47,471 bases of DNA from Microbulbifer taiwanensis. Its GTDB lineage: Bacteria > Pseudomonadota > Gammaproteobacteria > Pseudomonadales > Cellvibrionaceae. A program made the position numbers and the translations under genes. The DNA is taken from the NCBI RefSeq assembly GCF_014904815.1, contig NZ_JACZFR010000059.1:1-47471 (forward strand), in the 5' to 3' direction. Numbering within the stretch: the stretch's first letter is position 1; every line of letters begins with the position of its first letter. Below, in pieces: positions 23,624 through 32,715 of the stretch. The notes below the pieces were generated by a model, which searched no databases, was not told where the DNA came from, and saw nothing but the letters and a program-made list of their open reading frames with translations.

Positions 23624-25813
23624 TCAGAACTCGTATTTTACCGAGGCGGAGAAGGTGCGTCCCGCCGCCGAGCTCACCGACAGGTCGCTGCCCGCATCGC
23701 GTCCGGCCACATTCACATAGGGCACATATTCCTTGTCCAGCAGGTTGTTGACCGCCAGGTTGAAGGACAGTTGCTCCAGTGCCTGGTAGCCGAGTACCCA
23801 GTCCACGGCACCGAATCCGGCCACTTCTGTCTCGCCTTCGTTGACTCTATCCATGCGGTCGGCCCAGCGCAGCATCAGCTGGGTGGACAGCTGCTCACCG
23901 CTGTAGGCTGCGCCGACTACGCCGGACAGGGGGCTGACCGAGCGCAGGTATTCGCCGCTGGTATCGTTTTCACCGCGCTGGTAGCTGGCGTTGGTGAAGA
24001 GCTCGAAGCTCGGGTTCAGGTACCAGTTGGCACTGATCTCCATGCCCTTGATGGTGACCGATTCGATGTTCTGGTACTGGTACTTCTCGTACACGTGGGA
24101 GAAGCTGCCGTCGGTGTTGAAGAAGACTTCGCTGTCGATCAGCTGGGTCTCGAGAAAGTCGTCGTAACTGGTGTGGAAGATCGCAGTGCTGAAGGCGAAG
24201 TCGCCTACATGGCCGCGCAGGCCCAGCTCGAAGGTGTCGCTGGTTTCCGGCGACAGGTCATCGGCCGGCACCACCTCGTAGGCGTAGGCGGAAGTCGGCT
24301 GCAGGTAGTGCTCCAGGTAGGCCAGGTCGTAGGCCGGCACCTTGAAACCCTGGCCGTACTGGGCAAAGGCGGTCAGGCGCTGGTTGATCCGGTAGAGGGT
24401 GCCCAGGTTGAAAGAGACATTGCTCTCCTCAATGCTGGCGAAGGCGGTGCCGTCGGACTTGAGTGCTCCATTCGGGTCCATCTCATACCAGTCGTAGCGC
24501 AGGCCCGGGGTTACGGTCAGGTCGCCGCCGGCAAAGGTCATCTCGTCATTGACGAAAACGCCGGTGCGCGTTACATCATTTTGCGGGAACTTTTCCGTGG
24601 ACTCATCCAGGATCACATCGGTGTTCGCTGAGCCGGTCTGGACCCTTTCGCGGTACTGGCGCACTGAGCGGCTGCTCTCGGTGGTTTCCAGATCGAATCC
24701 GTAGCCGAGGGTGTGGGTGTCGTTCAGTGTCTTGAAGGCATTGGACAGCAGGCCCTGGGTCTTCTGGCTGTAGACGCCGGTCTCCCACATGTCGCGCAGT
24801 TCCATTACACCGAACATGGGCGCGTTGATATCCAGCTGGCCGTACTGCTCGTCGGTCTGTTCCGTCTTGTTCTGGTACAGGCTGACATTCAGCTGGTCGT
24901 AGAGGGGAGTCGCTGTTTCGCTGTGGTAGCGCAGCTGATAGGCGCGGGTCTGTTTTTCCGACGTGGAGTTTTCGTCGACGATGTTGTAGCCGAAGTCCGC
25001 CAGGCCGCGGAAGTAATACAGCAGGCCGTCGGCCGCGTTGCCGAGGCTATCCTGGTTCCAGTGGTCGGCGCTGAAGCTGATAAAGTCCTCGCCACCCAGG
25101 TTGTACTTGGCCTTGTACAGCAGGCTGTCGGATTCAATATCGAAGGGATCCTGGCTCTCCTCAAAATTCTGCTCCTCCTCGCCGTCGCGATAGCTCAGGT
25201 GCAGCAGCTGCTCGAAACTGCCGGCGCGGAAGGCCAGGGTGGGGGATAGGTGCGCCTGGCTGGTAATGCCGTCATAGCCGGACTTGATGGCGCCGCCGAA
25301 CTGCTCTCCGTCGGCCAGGAAGTCGCTGGCATCCTTGGTGGTAAATACGATGATACCGGCGAGGGCGTCGGAACCGTAGAGGGAGGAGGCGGCGCCCTTA
25401 GCCACTTCCACCTGTTTCAGGGTGTCGGTCTCGATCATGCCGCGGCCGACCACATCGTTGAGGCCGTTGGCGCCATAACCCTCGTTCATGCGCATGCCGT
25501 CTTTGACGATCAGCACCCGGTCGCCGCCCATGCCGCGTACCAGGATGTTCTGGGCGCCACCGGCCCGGCCGGTAACCTCTACGCCCGGCTGGTACCGGAA
25601 CAGCTGGTTCATATCGTTGATCTGCAGCTTCTCGATCTCATCGCCGGTGACTACCGATACGCTGCCGGCCACGTCCTTCAGTGGCTTCTCGGCGCGGCCG
25701 CTGACGACGATCAACTCCAGGTCATCGGCGGCTTTGGTGGTGCCGTCTTCGGCGTAGAGATTGGGAGCGGACAACAGGCCCAGCAGGGCCGCGGCAAGGG
25801 GGTGACGTTTCAT
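23624..25813 (-). CDS. TonB-dependent heme/hemoglobin-type receptor
   Basis: A 729-residue outer-membrane receptor with signal peptide 1-21, plug domain about 35-160 (LELIVVSGRAEKPLKDVAG TonB-box region, then ILVRGMGGDRVLIVKDGMRM), and a beta-barrel ending in FSASVKYEF. FKVP and DDLSPETSDTFE match the positions of the FRAP and NPDL(K/R)PE boxes of heme/hemoglobin receptors, with a His between them (LEHY). Substrate is therefore probably heme or a related metallated tetrapyrrole. Divergent from the CobN-like operon across a Fur-like box. The second of two ATGs (25813) is chosen because AAAGGA is 8 nt from it and only 2 nt from the first. Confidence 0.88.
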   Translation of the reverse strand: MKRHPLAAALLGLLSAPNLYAEDGTTKAADDLELIVVSGRAEKPLKDVAGSVSVVTGDEIEKLQINDMNQLFRYQPGVEVTGRAGGAQNILVRGMGGDRVLIVKDGMRMNEGYGANGLNDVVGRGMIETDTLKQVEVAKGAASSLYGSDALAGIIVFTTKDASDFLADGEQFGGAIKSGYDGITSQAHLSPTLAFRAGSFEQLLHLSYRDGEEEQNFEESQDPFDIESDSLLYKAKYNLGGEDFISFSADHWNQDSLGNAADGLLYYFRGLADFGYNIVDENSTSEKQTRAYQLRYHSETATPLYDQLNVSLYQNKTEQTDEQYGQLDINAPMFGVMELRDMWETGVYSQKTQGLLSNAFKTLNDTHTLGYGFDLETTESSRSVRQYRERVQTGSANTDVILDESTEKFPQNDVTRTGVFVNDEMTFAGGDLTVTPGLRYDWYEMDPNGALKSDGTAFASIEESNVSFNLGTLYRINQRLTAFAQYGQGFKVPAYDLAYLEHYLQPTSAYAYEVVPADDLSPETSDTFELGLRGHVGDFAFSTAIFHTSYDDFLETQLIDSEVFFNTDGSFSHVYEKYQYQNIESVTIKGMEISANWYLNPSFELFTNASYQRGENDTSGEYLRSVSPLSGVVGAAYSGEQLSTQLMLRWADRMDRVNEGETEVAGFGAVDWVLGYQALEQLSFNLAVNNLLDKEYVPYVNVAGRDAGSDLSVSSAAGRTFSASVKYEF

Positions 25814-25929
25814 GGTCATGTCCTTTGAGTCTTATCGGCTTGTTTTGGCGTCAGAATCGATTGGCAGCGGAGGCGAACTGTGGCCCCGATAGCGGCGAAT
25901 TATAGGGGTGCTTATCCGAAAGTAAAGCG

Positions 25930-25946
25930 AAATGAGAACAATTATC
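25930..25946. promoter_or_regulatory. Fur-like box between receptor and cobN-like operon
   Basis: Minus-strand GATAATTGTTCTCATTT resembles the Fur consensus GATAATGATAATCATTATC in its outer parts. It lies 117 nt from the receptor start and 100 nt from the ExbB-like start, so it could control both. The 25814-26045 gap holds no gene. Confidence 0.65.
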
Positions 25947-26045
25947 AAAAAGATTTAAATTGACCAGGCCCGAGCTTTTGGTTAATTTGCGCATCCGTAC
26001 AACAAACACCAACGAATACGAATAAGCCGGCAGAAGGGGTGCGCC

Positions 26046-26576
26046 TTGACTATCTCCACGATTGAAAACCTGATGGCCAGTGTGGCCGACCTGTTTATGG
26101 CCCCGGTACTGCTGGCCATCCTGGTGCTGTTTACCTACGCCCTCTACGCCTGCGGTCGCTTCCTGTCCCTGTGGCTGCTGCGGCGCAGGAATGCCACTGC
26201 CTACCAGCGCGCCCTGAGCCAGAAGGAGGCCCAGTGGCTGCCCGGCTACCAGGTGCACAACTACTATGTGCGCAATCCCGAGGCCTGTGACGACGAGCTG
26301 GAAGTTTTCGCGCTGAAGAAGCTGGAACTGCTGCGCATGACCACCCGCATAGCGCCGATGCTGGGCCTGATCGCCACCATGATTCCCATGGGGCCGGCCC
26401 TGCGCGCCCTGGCGGACGGCAATATCCAGGGTATCAGCGAAAACCTGATCATCGCCTTCGCCGCGGTGATCTGGGGCCTGGCCATCTCCACCCTGACTTT
26501 CTGGCCGGCGTCAGTGAAAAAGCGCTGGTTTGCGGCTGAGTTGATCAATATCCGCAAGCTGAAGGGAGCGGCCTGA
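26046..26576 (+). CDS. MotA/TolQ/ExbB-like proton channel protein
   Basis: A 176-residue inner-membrane protein with three hydrophobic helices (about 18-45, 102-122, 134-153), the ExbB/TolQ layout. TRIAPMLGLIATMIPMG (100-116) and LIIAFAAVIWGLAIS (134-148) align by eye with the pore helices of ExbB (APYIGLFGTVWG and ALIATAIGLFAAIP), including Thr111. The start is TTG at 26046 with GAAGGGG 7 nt upstream; an ATG nine codons later lacks such a site. It overlaps the DUF2149 gene by one base. No tonB is nearby. Confidence 0.85.
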   Translation: MTISTIENLMASVADLFMAPVLLAILVLFTYALYACGRFLSLWLLRRRNATAYQRALSQKEAQWLPGYQVHNYYVRNPEACDDELEVFALKKLELLRMTTRIAPMLGLIATMIPMGPALRALADGNIQGISENLIIAFAAVIWGLAISTLTFWPASVKKRWFAAELINIRKLKGAA

Positions 26577-26953
26577 TGCGCTTTCTCGACGAGGATGAAG
26601 AGCTCAACCCGATACTGAGCGCGGTCAACCTGATCGACGTCTTCCTGGTGATCATTGCCGCGCTGCTGATCGCCATTGCTCAGAACCCGCTCAACGTCTT
26701 TGCCAGTGAGAAGGTCACGGTGATCAAGAATGCCGGCGAGCCGAATATGGAAGTCATCGTGAAAGAGGGCAAGGAAATCAAGCAGTACAAATCCACCGGC
26801 GAAATAGGTTCCGGTGAGGGCACCCGGGCCGGCGTCGCCTACCAGATGGCCGACGGCAGCATGGTGTATGTGCCGGAAAACAAGGGTGCAGAGGGCAAAG
26901 ACAAAACTACAGTGGCCGAGGGAAGCGCGACTCAGGGCGCCGGGGGCAAATAA
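26576..26953 (+). CDS. DUF2149 protein, ExbD-like
   Basis: A 125-residue protein with one N-terminal membrane helix (about 18-40) and a soluble Gly/Lys-rich tail that should be periplasmic. The segment NLIDVFLVIIAALL, with D21 at the start of the helix, resembles the ExbD/TolR helix (FIDVMLVLLIIFM), whose Asp carries protons. DUF2149 is otherwise of unknown function. Translationally coupled to the ExbB-like gene (TGATG) and 2 nt from the CobN-like gene. The ExbD relationship is a pattern reading, not a family assignment. Confidence 0.82.
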   Translation: MRFLDEDEELNPILSAVNLIDVFLVIIAALLIAIAQNPLNVFASEKVTVIKNAGEPNMEVIVKEGKEIKQYKSTGEIGSGEGTRAGVAYQMADGSMVYVPENKGAEGKDKTTVAEGSATQGAGGK

Positions 26954-26955
26954 CG

Positions 26956-29900
26956 ATGAAAAGAAACTTACTCCGCTCTGTGGGGCTGATGTGCGGCCTG
27001 TTGTTGTCCGCCTTTGCGCAGGCCGCAGAAGCGCCCAAAGTACTGCTGATGATGTCCAGCCACACGGCCGCGGCCAAGGGTGACCTGCTGACCGAACTGG
27101 CTGCCGACCAGCCGTTTGCGCTGGAAGTATTCAACAGCAAGGGCAAGAGCGAAGAGCAGATAGAACAGGCCTGGGCCTCCGCCGGGCTGATCATGCTGGA
27201 CGGTATCAACCCGGCCCTGTCCCAGTTTATGTTCGCCAAGTACCAGCCGCTGCTGGCGAAGTACCCGCAGGTGCCGGTGATTGCACTGGGTGACCTGGAC
27301 AACGCATCCATGAATCAGGGCCTGGGCGAGGCGCAGCACCAGGCCGTCGGCAGCTACTTCAATAACGCCGGGCGCAAAAACTACCGCAACTTGATGCGCT
27401 ACCTGACTTCGCAGGTGTTCGGTCTGGCAGAAGCATCCGTCGATGCACCAATCCGGGTGCCGGAAGTGGGCCTCTACCACCCGAATTACGCTGAGCTGGT
27501 CACCGACCGGGAAGACGAGTTTTTCGATTGGCTAAAGGCCGCGGAAGAACAGCCGGTCATTGCCGTGGCTATTCACCGTTCTGTGGTCGATTACGAGCAG
27601 CAGCAGGTGGTGGATACCCTGATCGAGGGGCTGGAAGGCAAGGGGGCCAAGGCCTTCGGCTTTTTCTTCGAGGGTGAGGATCTGCCGCTCAGCTATCCGG
27701 AACTGCTGCAGGACAGCGCCGGGCAGACCCGCGTAGACCTGATCGTCAATTACCGCTCGCTGCACTATGTGAGCAAGCGCCGCGCCGAGTTTGAACAGCT
27801 GGGCGTGCCGGTGATTCACGCACTCAACTATACCGAGGGCGACGAAGACGCCTATATGGTTGACAACAGCGGCGTGTCGCCGTCCCTGACCCCCTTCTTC
27901 CTGGTCATGCCCGAGGACACCGGCAGCATCGATCCGGTGCTGATCGCCGCCAGCGACAAGGGCGTCAAGCGGGTGATGCCGGCACAGATGAATGCGCTGG
28001 TGGAGCGCGCCTGGAACCACGCCCGCCTGGCCTACCAGCCGAAAACGGAGAAAAAGGTCGCCACCTTTATCTGGAATTATCCGCCGGGGGAGAAAAATAT
28101 CGGTGCGGCATTCCTCGATGTGCCGTCCTCGATCGAATCCATCGCCAGGGAGATGAAGGCGCGCGGTTACCAGATTGCGCTGCAGGACTCGGAAACCCTG
28201 ATCGACTGGGCCGGCCAGCTGCTGCGCCCCTATTACCGCCGCGAGGATGCCTCCAGGCTGATCGACAAGGGCCTCGCGGACTGGATGCCGCTGTCCACCT
28301 ACCAGCAGTGGTTCGAATCGCTGCCGGCTTCGGTGCGCGATCCCATCGTCGAGCGCTGGGGTGCACCCGAAGACAACGCCATGCTGGCGGACCACGACGG
28401 CGAGCCGGCCTTCGTGATTCCGCGCATGGCGCTCGGCAACCTGATAGTGCTGCCTCAGGGCGTGCGTGCGGACAACGCCAAGGAGCACGCGTCCCTGTAC
28501 CACGATATGAAAACCCCGGTGAATCACGCTTACCTGGCGGTTTATCTCTACGCCCGTGAAACCTTCGGCGCAGATGCTTATATCCACCTGGGCACCCACG
28601 GCTCCCAGGAATGGCTGACCGGCAAGGAGCGCGGCCTGTCGGTATACGATGCGCCCAACCTCGCCATTGGCAATATTCCGGTTTTCTACCCCTATATCAT
28701 CGACAATGTCGGCGAGGCCATGCAGGCCAAGCGCCGCGGCCGCGCCACCATGATCAGCCACCTGACCCCGGGCTTTGCCAAGGCCGGCCTCTACGCGGGT
28801 GTTGCAGAGCTGTCAGAACTGATGGGCAACTATCTGCTGCTGGAAGAGGGGCAGACGAAGCAGAATACCCGCGATCGTATCGCCGCCATGTCAGAAGAGC
28901 TGAATATGCTCAAGGACCTGGAGTTGACGAAGGAATTTCTGATTGCGGACTTCGACAATCAGCTGAGTAAGCTGCAGGATTACCTGACCCAGCTGGCGGA
29001 TATGAGCCAGCCGCTCGGCATTCACCGTTTCGGCGAGTTGCCCAAATCCGAGCACCTGACCAGCACCATGCTGCAGATGCTGGGCGAGGGCTATATGACG
29101 GCCGCCGGCGATTACGAGCGGGAAAACGGTCTCAGCCTGCCCGAGGAACAGATCCGCGATGAACGCAATGTGGTGGCTCTGGAAGCCCAACCGGGTTACC
29201 AGCTGCTGGACGGCTACCTGTCCGGAAAGCTGGCCGCCGACAAGCTGCCGCAAGGTCTGCAACGGCAGCTGCAGACCGGGCGCGAATACTCGGACAACTT
29301 TGCCAATATCGCCGAACTGCAGAACCTGATGCTGGCCCTGGACGGCGGCTATATCCCGGTCAGCCACGGCGGCGATCCGATCCGCAATCCGCAGGCGGTG
29401 CCCACCGGCCGCAACCTGATCGGTTTCAACCCGGCCAAGGTGCCGTCCAAAGAGGCCTATGAGGCCGGTGTGCAGCTGATGGACCAAACCATCGCCGACT
29501 ACCACGCCAAGCACGGCCGCTTCCCGGACAAGCTGGCCTTCTCCCTCTGGTCCCTGGAAACCATGCGTCACCAGGGTGCGCTGGAGGCACAGATACTGCA
29601 CGCCCTGGGCCTGAAGCCGAAGTGGAATCAGCAGGGCAATGTGATCGGCACCGAAGTGATTCCCTACTCGGAGTTGAAGCGCCCGCGCGTCGATGTGGTG
29701 ATTTCCGCAACCGGTCTCTACCGGGATGCCTTCCCCAACGTCATGCTGTGGCTGGCCGAGGCCATCGACAAGGTGGCGCAGATGAAGGAGGACAACAACT
29801 TCGTCTACCGCCACGCGCAGGCCCTGAAGCAGGGGTTGTTGCAGGAAGGCAAGAGCGAGGAGGAGGCCCAGTATCTGTCCTCGGTGCGCATCTTCTCCAA

Positions 29901-30885
29901 CGAAACCGGCAACTACGGCACCGGCCTGAACGGCGCCAGCCTGGCCTCCGACAGCTGGGAGACCGACGACAAGCTGGCAGACCTGTATATGCGCCGCATG
30001 GGCTTCGCCTACGGCAAGGACGAGTCGCGCTGGAGCGAAGACCAGCGAGAGTCCGGACTCTATGGCAAAGTCCTGTCCGGTACCGACGGCGTTATCTTCT
30101 CGCGCTCCACCAACCTCTATGCGCTGATGACCAACGACGATCCCTTCCAGTATTTCGGCGGAATCGGCCTGGCAGTGCGCAACCTGGACGGCGCGACGCC
30201 GGAGATGTACGTATCCAACCTGCGCCGCAAGGACAATATCAAGGCCCAAACCCTGGACGAGTTCGTCAATCAGGAGATGCGCAGCCGCTACTTCCACCCG
30301 CGCTGGATCCAGGCGATGCAGGAATCCGGCTATGCCGGTGCCACCGCGATTCTCGACCGGGTCAACAATATGTGGGGCTGGGAAGTGATGACCCCGGAGG
30401 CGATTCGCGACGACCAGTGGCAGGAAATGTTCGAAGTCTACGTGGACGATAAATACCAGATGGCCATGCGCGAGTTCTTCGAGGAGCACAATGCCGAGGC
30501 GCTGGCGCAGATGCTGGAGCGCATGCTCGAGGCGGTGCGCAAGGGCTACTGGGAAGCGGACGCAGAAACCCTGAAGAAGATGGTGGAGACTTACGCAGAA
30601 CTGGCGCAGGAATTCGACGTGGCCACCGACAACGAGAAGTTCAAGGATTTCGTCAGCGAGCAGGCGCTGGGCTTCGGTCTTGCCCCCCTGGTCAGTGGCC
30701 AGGTGCCGGACAATGTTTCTGCAGCAGCGGCGCCGACGCAGCAGGTCAGCGGCCAGAAACTGGAGCAGGTGGAAAAGCCACCCCGCGATGACAACTCGCA
30801 GATTTATCTGTGGCTGCTGTTGCTGGGGATAGTACTGGCCGGCTTTGCCAGCAACTGGGCCGAGCGGCGGCCGGTTGCTGCGTGA
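26956..30885 (+). CDS. Exported, membrane-anchored CobN/ChlH-type chelatase subunit
   Basis: A 1309-residue member of the CobN/magnesium-chelatase H family, which binds tetrapyrroles and handles the metal ion. The family core is plain: YIHLGTHGSQEWLTGKERGLS (H544, H548, E552), then IPVFYPYIIDNVGEAMQAKRRG, and later PRVDVVISATGLYRDAFPNV and RIFSNETGNYGTGL. Unlike cytoplasmic CobN it has a signal peptide (about 1-23, ending AFAQA) and a C-terminal membrane helix (about 1283-1300) after a Pro/Gln linker. No CobS, CobT or other cobalamin gene is in the window. Likely a periplasmic heme or tetrapyrrole (de)chelatase, like HmuS of Bacteroidota hmu operons. Third gene of the ExbB-DUF2149 operon. Confidence 0.88.
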   Translation: MKRNLLRSVGLMCGLLLSAFAQAAEAPKVLLMMSSHTAAAKGDLLTELAADQPFALEVFNSKGKSEEQIEQAWASAGLIMLDGINPALSQFMFAKYQPLLAKYPQVPVIALGDLDNASMNQGLGEAQHQAVGSYFNNAGRKNYRNLMRYLTSQVFGLAEASVDAPIRVPEVGLYHPNYAELVTDREDEFFDWLKAAEEQPVIAVAIHRSVVDYEQQQVVDTLIEGLEGKGAKAFGFFFEGEDLPLSYPELLQDSAGQTRVDLIVNYRSLHYVSKRRAEFEQLGVPVIHALNYTEGDEDAYMVDNSGVSPSLTPFFLVMPEDTGSIDPVLIAASDKGVKRVMPAQMNALVERAWNHARLAYQPKTEKKVATFIWNYPPGEKNIGAAFLDVPSSIESIAREMKARGYQIALQDSETLIDWAGQLLRPYYRREDASRLIDKGLADWMPLSTYQQWFESLPASVRDPIVERWGAPEDNAMLADHDGEPAFVIPRMALGNLIVLPQGVRADNAKEHASLYHDMKTPVNHAYLAVYLYARETFGADAYIHLGTHGSQEWLTGKERGLSVYDAPNLAIGNIPVFYPYIIDNVGEAMQAKRRGRATMISHLTPGFAKAGLYAGVAELSELMGNYLLLEEGQTKQNTRDRIAAMSEELNMLKDLELTKEFLIADFDNQLSKLQDYLTQLADMSQPLGIHRFGELPKSEHLTSTMLQMLGEGYMTAAGDYERENGLSLPEEQIRDERNVVALEAQPGYQLLDGYLSGKLAADKLPQGLQRQLQTGREYSDNFANIAELQNLMLALDGGYIPVSHGGDPIRNPQAVPTGRNLIGFNPAKVPSKEAYEAGVQLMDQTIADYHAKHGRFPDKLAFSLWSLETMRHQGALEAQILHALGLKPKWNQQGNVIGTEVIPYSELKRPRVDVVISATGLYRDAFPNVMLWLAEAIDKVAQMKEDNNFVYRHAQALKQGLLQEGKSEEEAQYLSSVRIFSNETGNYGTGLNGASLASDSWETDDKLADLYMRRMGFAYGKDESRWSEDQRESGLYGKVLSGTDGVIFSRSTNLYALMTNDDPFQYFGGIGLAVRNLDGATPEMYVSNLRRKDNIKAQTLDEFVNQEMRSRYFHPRWIQAMQESGYAGATAILDRVNNMWGWEVMTPEAIRDDQWQEMFEVYVDDKYQMAMREFFEEHNAEALAQMLERMLEAVRKGYWEADAETLKKMVETYAELAQEFDVATDNEKFKDFVSEQALGFGLAPLVSGQVPDNVSAAAAPTQQVSGQKLEQVEKPPRDDNSQIYLWLLLLGIVLAGFASNWAERRPVAA

Positions 30886-30893
30886 TTTCGCTA

Positions 30894-30995
30894 TAGGAGC
30901 GGTGGGGCGGCCGTCCGCCCGTGGCCGGGATCAATGTCCGGGATGCCCCCAATATTGATCGCGGCCATGGGCCGCTCCCGGCCGGACCGCTCCTA
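30894..30995. repeat. Palindromic repeat, family B, copy 3
   Basis: Outer TAGGAGCGGT and ACCGCTCCTA are perfect arms; inside are GGGGCGGCC, GATCAATGTCCGGG and GATCGCGGCCATGG blocks shared with the copy at 42970-43060. It separates the convergent chelatase and hydrolase genes. Confidence 0.85.
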
Positions 30996-31002
30996 CAATG
31001 GT

Positions 31003-32661
31003 CTACTGGGCTGCGATACTCGTTGGCCCAGCGCCTTTCAACGCCTCAATCCGACGCTCGATAGCCTCGCGCTCCTCTGCAGGTTTTGCCAACCACCAGT
31101 TGCGCACCTCCGTGTTGTCCACCGGCATTACCCAGCCCCGGTACTCTTCTAATTGCTTCTGCGGAAATCCGTTATCCAGGCCACGCAGATGCCGGTCGAA
31201 GAAGCCGCGTACAAAATCGTTCTGGCTGCCGATAAGAATTTCCGCTGGTGCCGTGCCCGTTAGCAGCTCGCGAATCGGCGAGCCCATAAACAGGCTGAAA
31301 TCCGTAATGCCCATATGGGTCGACCCCCGCAGCTGCAGGCGGTAAATATCGTCACGGCTACCGGCATCGTCAAAGCTTTCATAGGACAGCGCGTTGTAAC
31401 TGCGCAGCTGCCGTGGATCGGCGACGCCCACCTGGCGGTAGAAGTTTTCCAGGTCTGAGTGGAACATTATGAAGGGCACAGGCACTGTGGTATTGAAGGC
31501 GGACTGGTGATAGTCGGCACCGTCCAGATTGATACCGGCGGCACAGCGGCTGTCTATGGTACAGAGGGCGCCGGTAGTCGAACCGCCAAAGGACATTCCC
31601 ATCTGCCCGGTGCGAGTGAAATTGCTGGCGGCCGCAATTTCGGCGACTGATTCCGGGGTTTGGCCCGCCTGCAACCGGTCGAGCACGAAGCGGCGGTCCT
31701 GCAGCCAGATGCCGGCACTGACGCTGGCAAGCCGGTCGCCGCTTGCCAGCATTTGCCTGCGATTTTCTATCTGCCCCTGGAGCTGTTCGTCGAGGGTCGC
31801 TCCCGCCAGTGCCGCCACCGCGGCTTCGGAGAGCGACATCCCGGCCATAAAAGTGACCAGCTCCGGATCCATCGGCAGTATATCGCCGTTCGGGAAAACT
31901 GTCGGGGAGGAATCATAGCTGTGCTGGATGGCGTAGACCGCATAGCCGTGGCTGGCGAGTTCCTCCATCAGTGCCGAGTTCTGCCCGGCAAAGGTGGTAT
32001 AGCCGTGACTGTAGAAAATGGGCGGTAATCTGCCGCTGCCGGGTTCGGAAAAATCCCGATGCAACGGGGCGTCCTTGTAGGCGTTGGTGCCCACGTGGCG
32101 CAGGTAGGTGAGAAAGGGCGGGAAGCCCGCCAGGCTGCCGACGCCGGTCGCCGTTGTGGCCGCTTCCCCGGCACTGAAATAGGAAACTGGCACCGCCTCC
32201 TCGGACGGTGAGGCCGGATACCATATGCGAACCAGCAGGCGCCGCGGTTCGCCGTCGCCGGCCGACAGTAGTCCCGGGCGATCGTGATCCCGCAATTCAA
32301 ACTCCCGTACACCCACCGCATAGTCGCCGCTGGGTGCGGGCAGATTCCCAACCGGAAACAGGAATAGAGCGGTGATGGCAATTGCGGCCAGCAGCGCAAA
32401 CAGGCTACCGGAAATAAAGGGTATTGGCCGACCGCCGTCGATGCTCTTGCGGGATGCGATTTGCGCAATAAGAAAAATCACGGCAATGGCCGCACCGACA
32501 GCTGCCTGCCAGCGATCTGTCCAGACACCGTATAGACCGGCGGCCAGTGCGGTTGCGGCCATACCCAGCAGAATCGCGGCGCGGCGGGGCAGGGCCGGCA
32601 GCCACCAGGCCATCACAAACAGGAGCAGTGCCGCAATCAGGATAAAGTCGTTCAATAGCAT
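31003..32661 (-). CDS. Membrane-bound alpha/beta hydrolase (PAF-acetylhydrolase/dienelactone type)
   Basis: A 552-residue protein with about four N-terminal hydrophobic helices (1-110) followed by an alpha/beta-hydrolase domain. Nucleophile S357 lies in GMSFGG; IFYSHGYTTFAGQN carries the oxyanion-hole HG; probable acid and base are in INLDGADY and GSTHMGITDF. The fold resembles type II PAF-acetylhydrolases. Substrate unknown. GGAGA 7 nt before the ATG. Last gene of the minus-strand run that contains the D-glutamate-type genes, 54 nt after the transporter. Confidence 0.8.
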   Translation of the reverse strand: MLLNDFILIAALLLFVMAWWLPALPRRAAILLGMAATALAAGLYGVWTDRWQAAVGAAIAVIFLIAQIASRKSIDGGRPIPFISGSLFALLAAIAITALFLFPVGNLPAPSGDYAVGVREFELRDHDRPGLLSAGDGEPRRLLVRIWYPASPSEEAVPVSYFSAGEAATTATGVGSLAGFPPFLTYLRHVGTNAYKDAPLHRDFSEPGSGRLPPIFYSHGYTTFAGQNSALMEELASHGYAVYAIQHSYDSSPTVFPNGDILPMDPELVTFMAGMSLSEAAVAALAGATLDEQLQGQIENRRQMLASGDRLASVSAGIWLQDRRFVLDRLQAGQTPESVAEIAAASNFTRTGQMGMSFGGSTTGALCTIDSRCAAGINLDGADYHQSAFNTTVPVPFIMFHSDLENFYRQVGVADPRQLRSYNALSYESFDDAGSRDDIYRLQLRGSTHMGITDFSLFMGSPIRELLTGTAPAEILIGSQNDFVRGFFDRHLRGLDNGFPQKQLEEYRGWVMPVDNTEVRNWWLAKPAEEREAIERRIEALKGAGPTSIAAQ

Positions 32662-32715
32662 CGGGTTTCTCCCGTTTCCAGAACCTGAAACGCTGGTCGT
32701 TCATGCAGAATATTT

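Noticed and set aside
28891..30489. Long minus-strand frame opposite the chelatase gene
   Set aside because: Antisense shadow of a conserved gene; no ribosome site or domain.
26956..30885. Cobalamin biosynthesis cobaltochelatase
   Set aside because: The protein is exported and anchored, no cobS, cobT or other corrin genes are in the window, and its partners are a heme-type receptor and ExbBD-like proteins.
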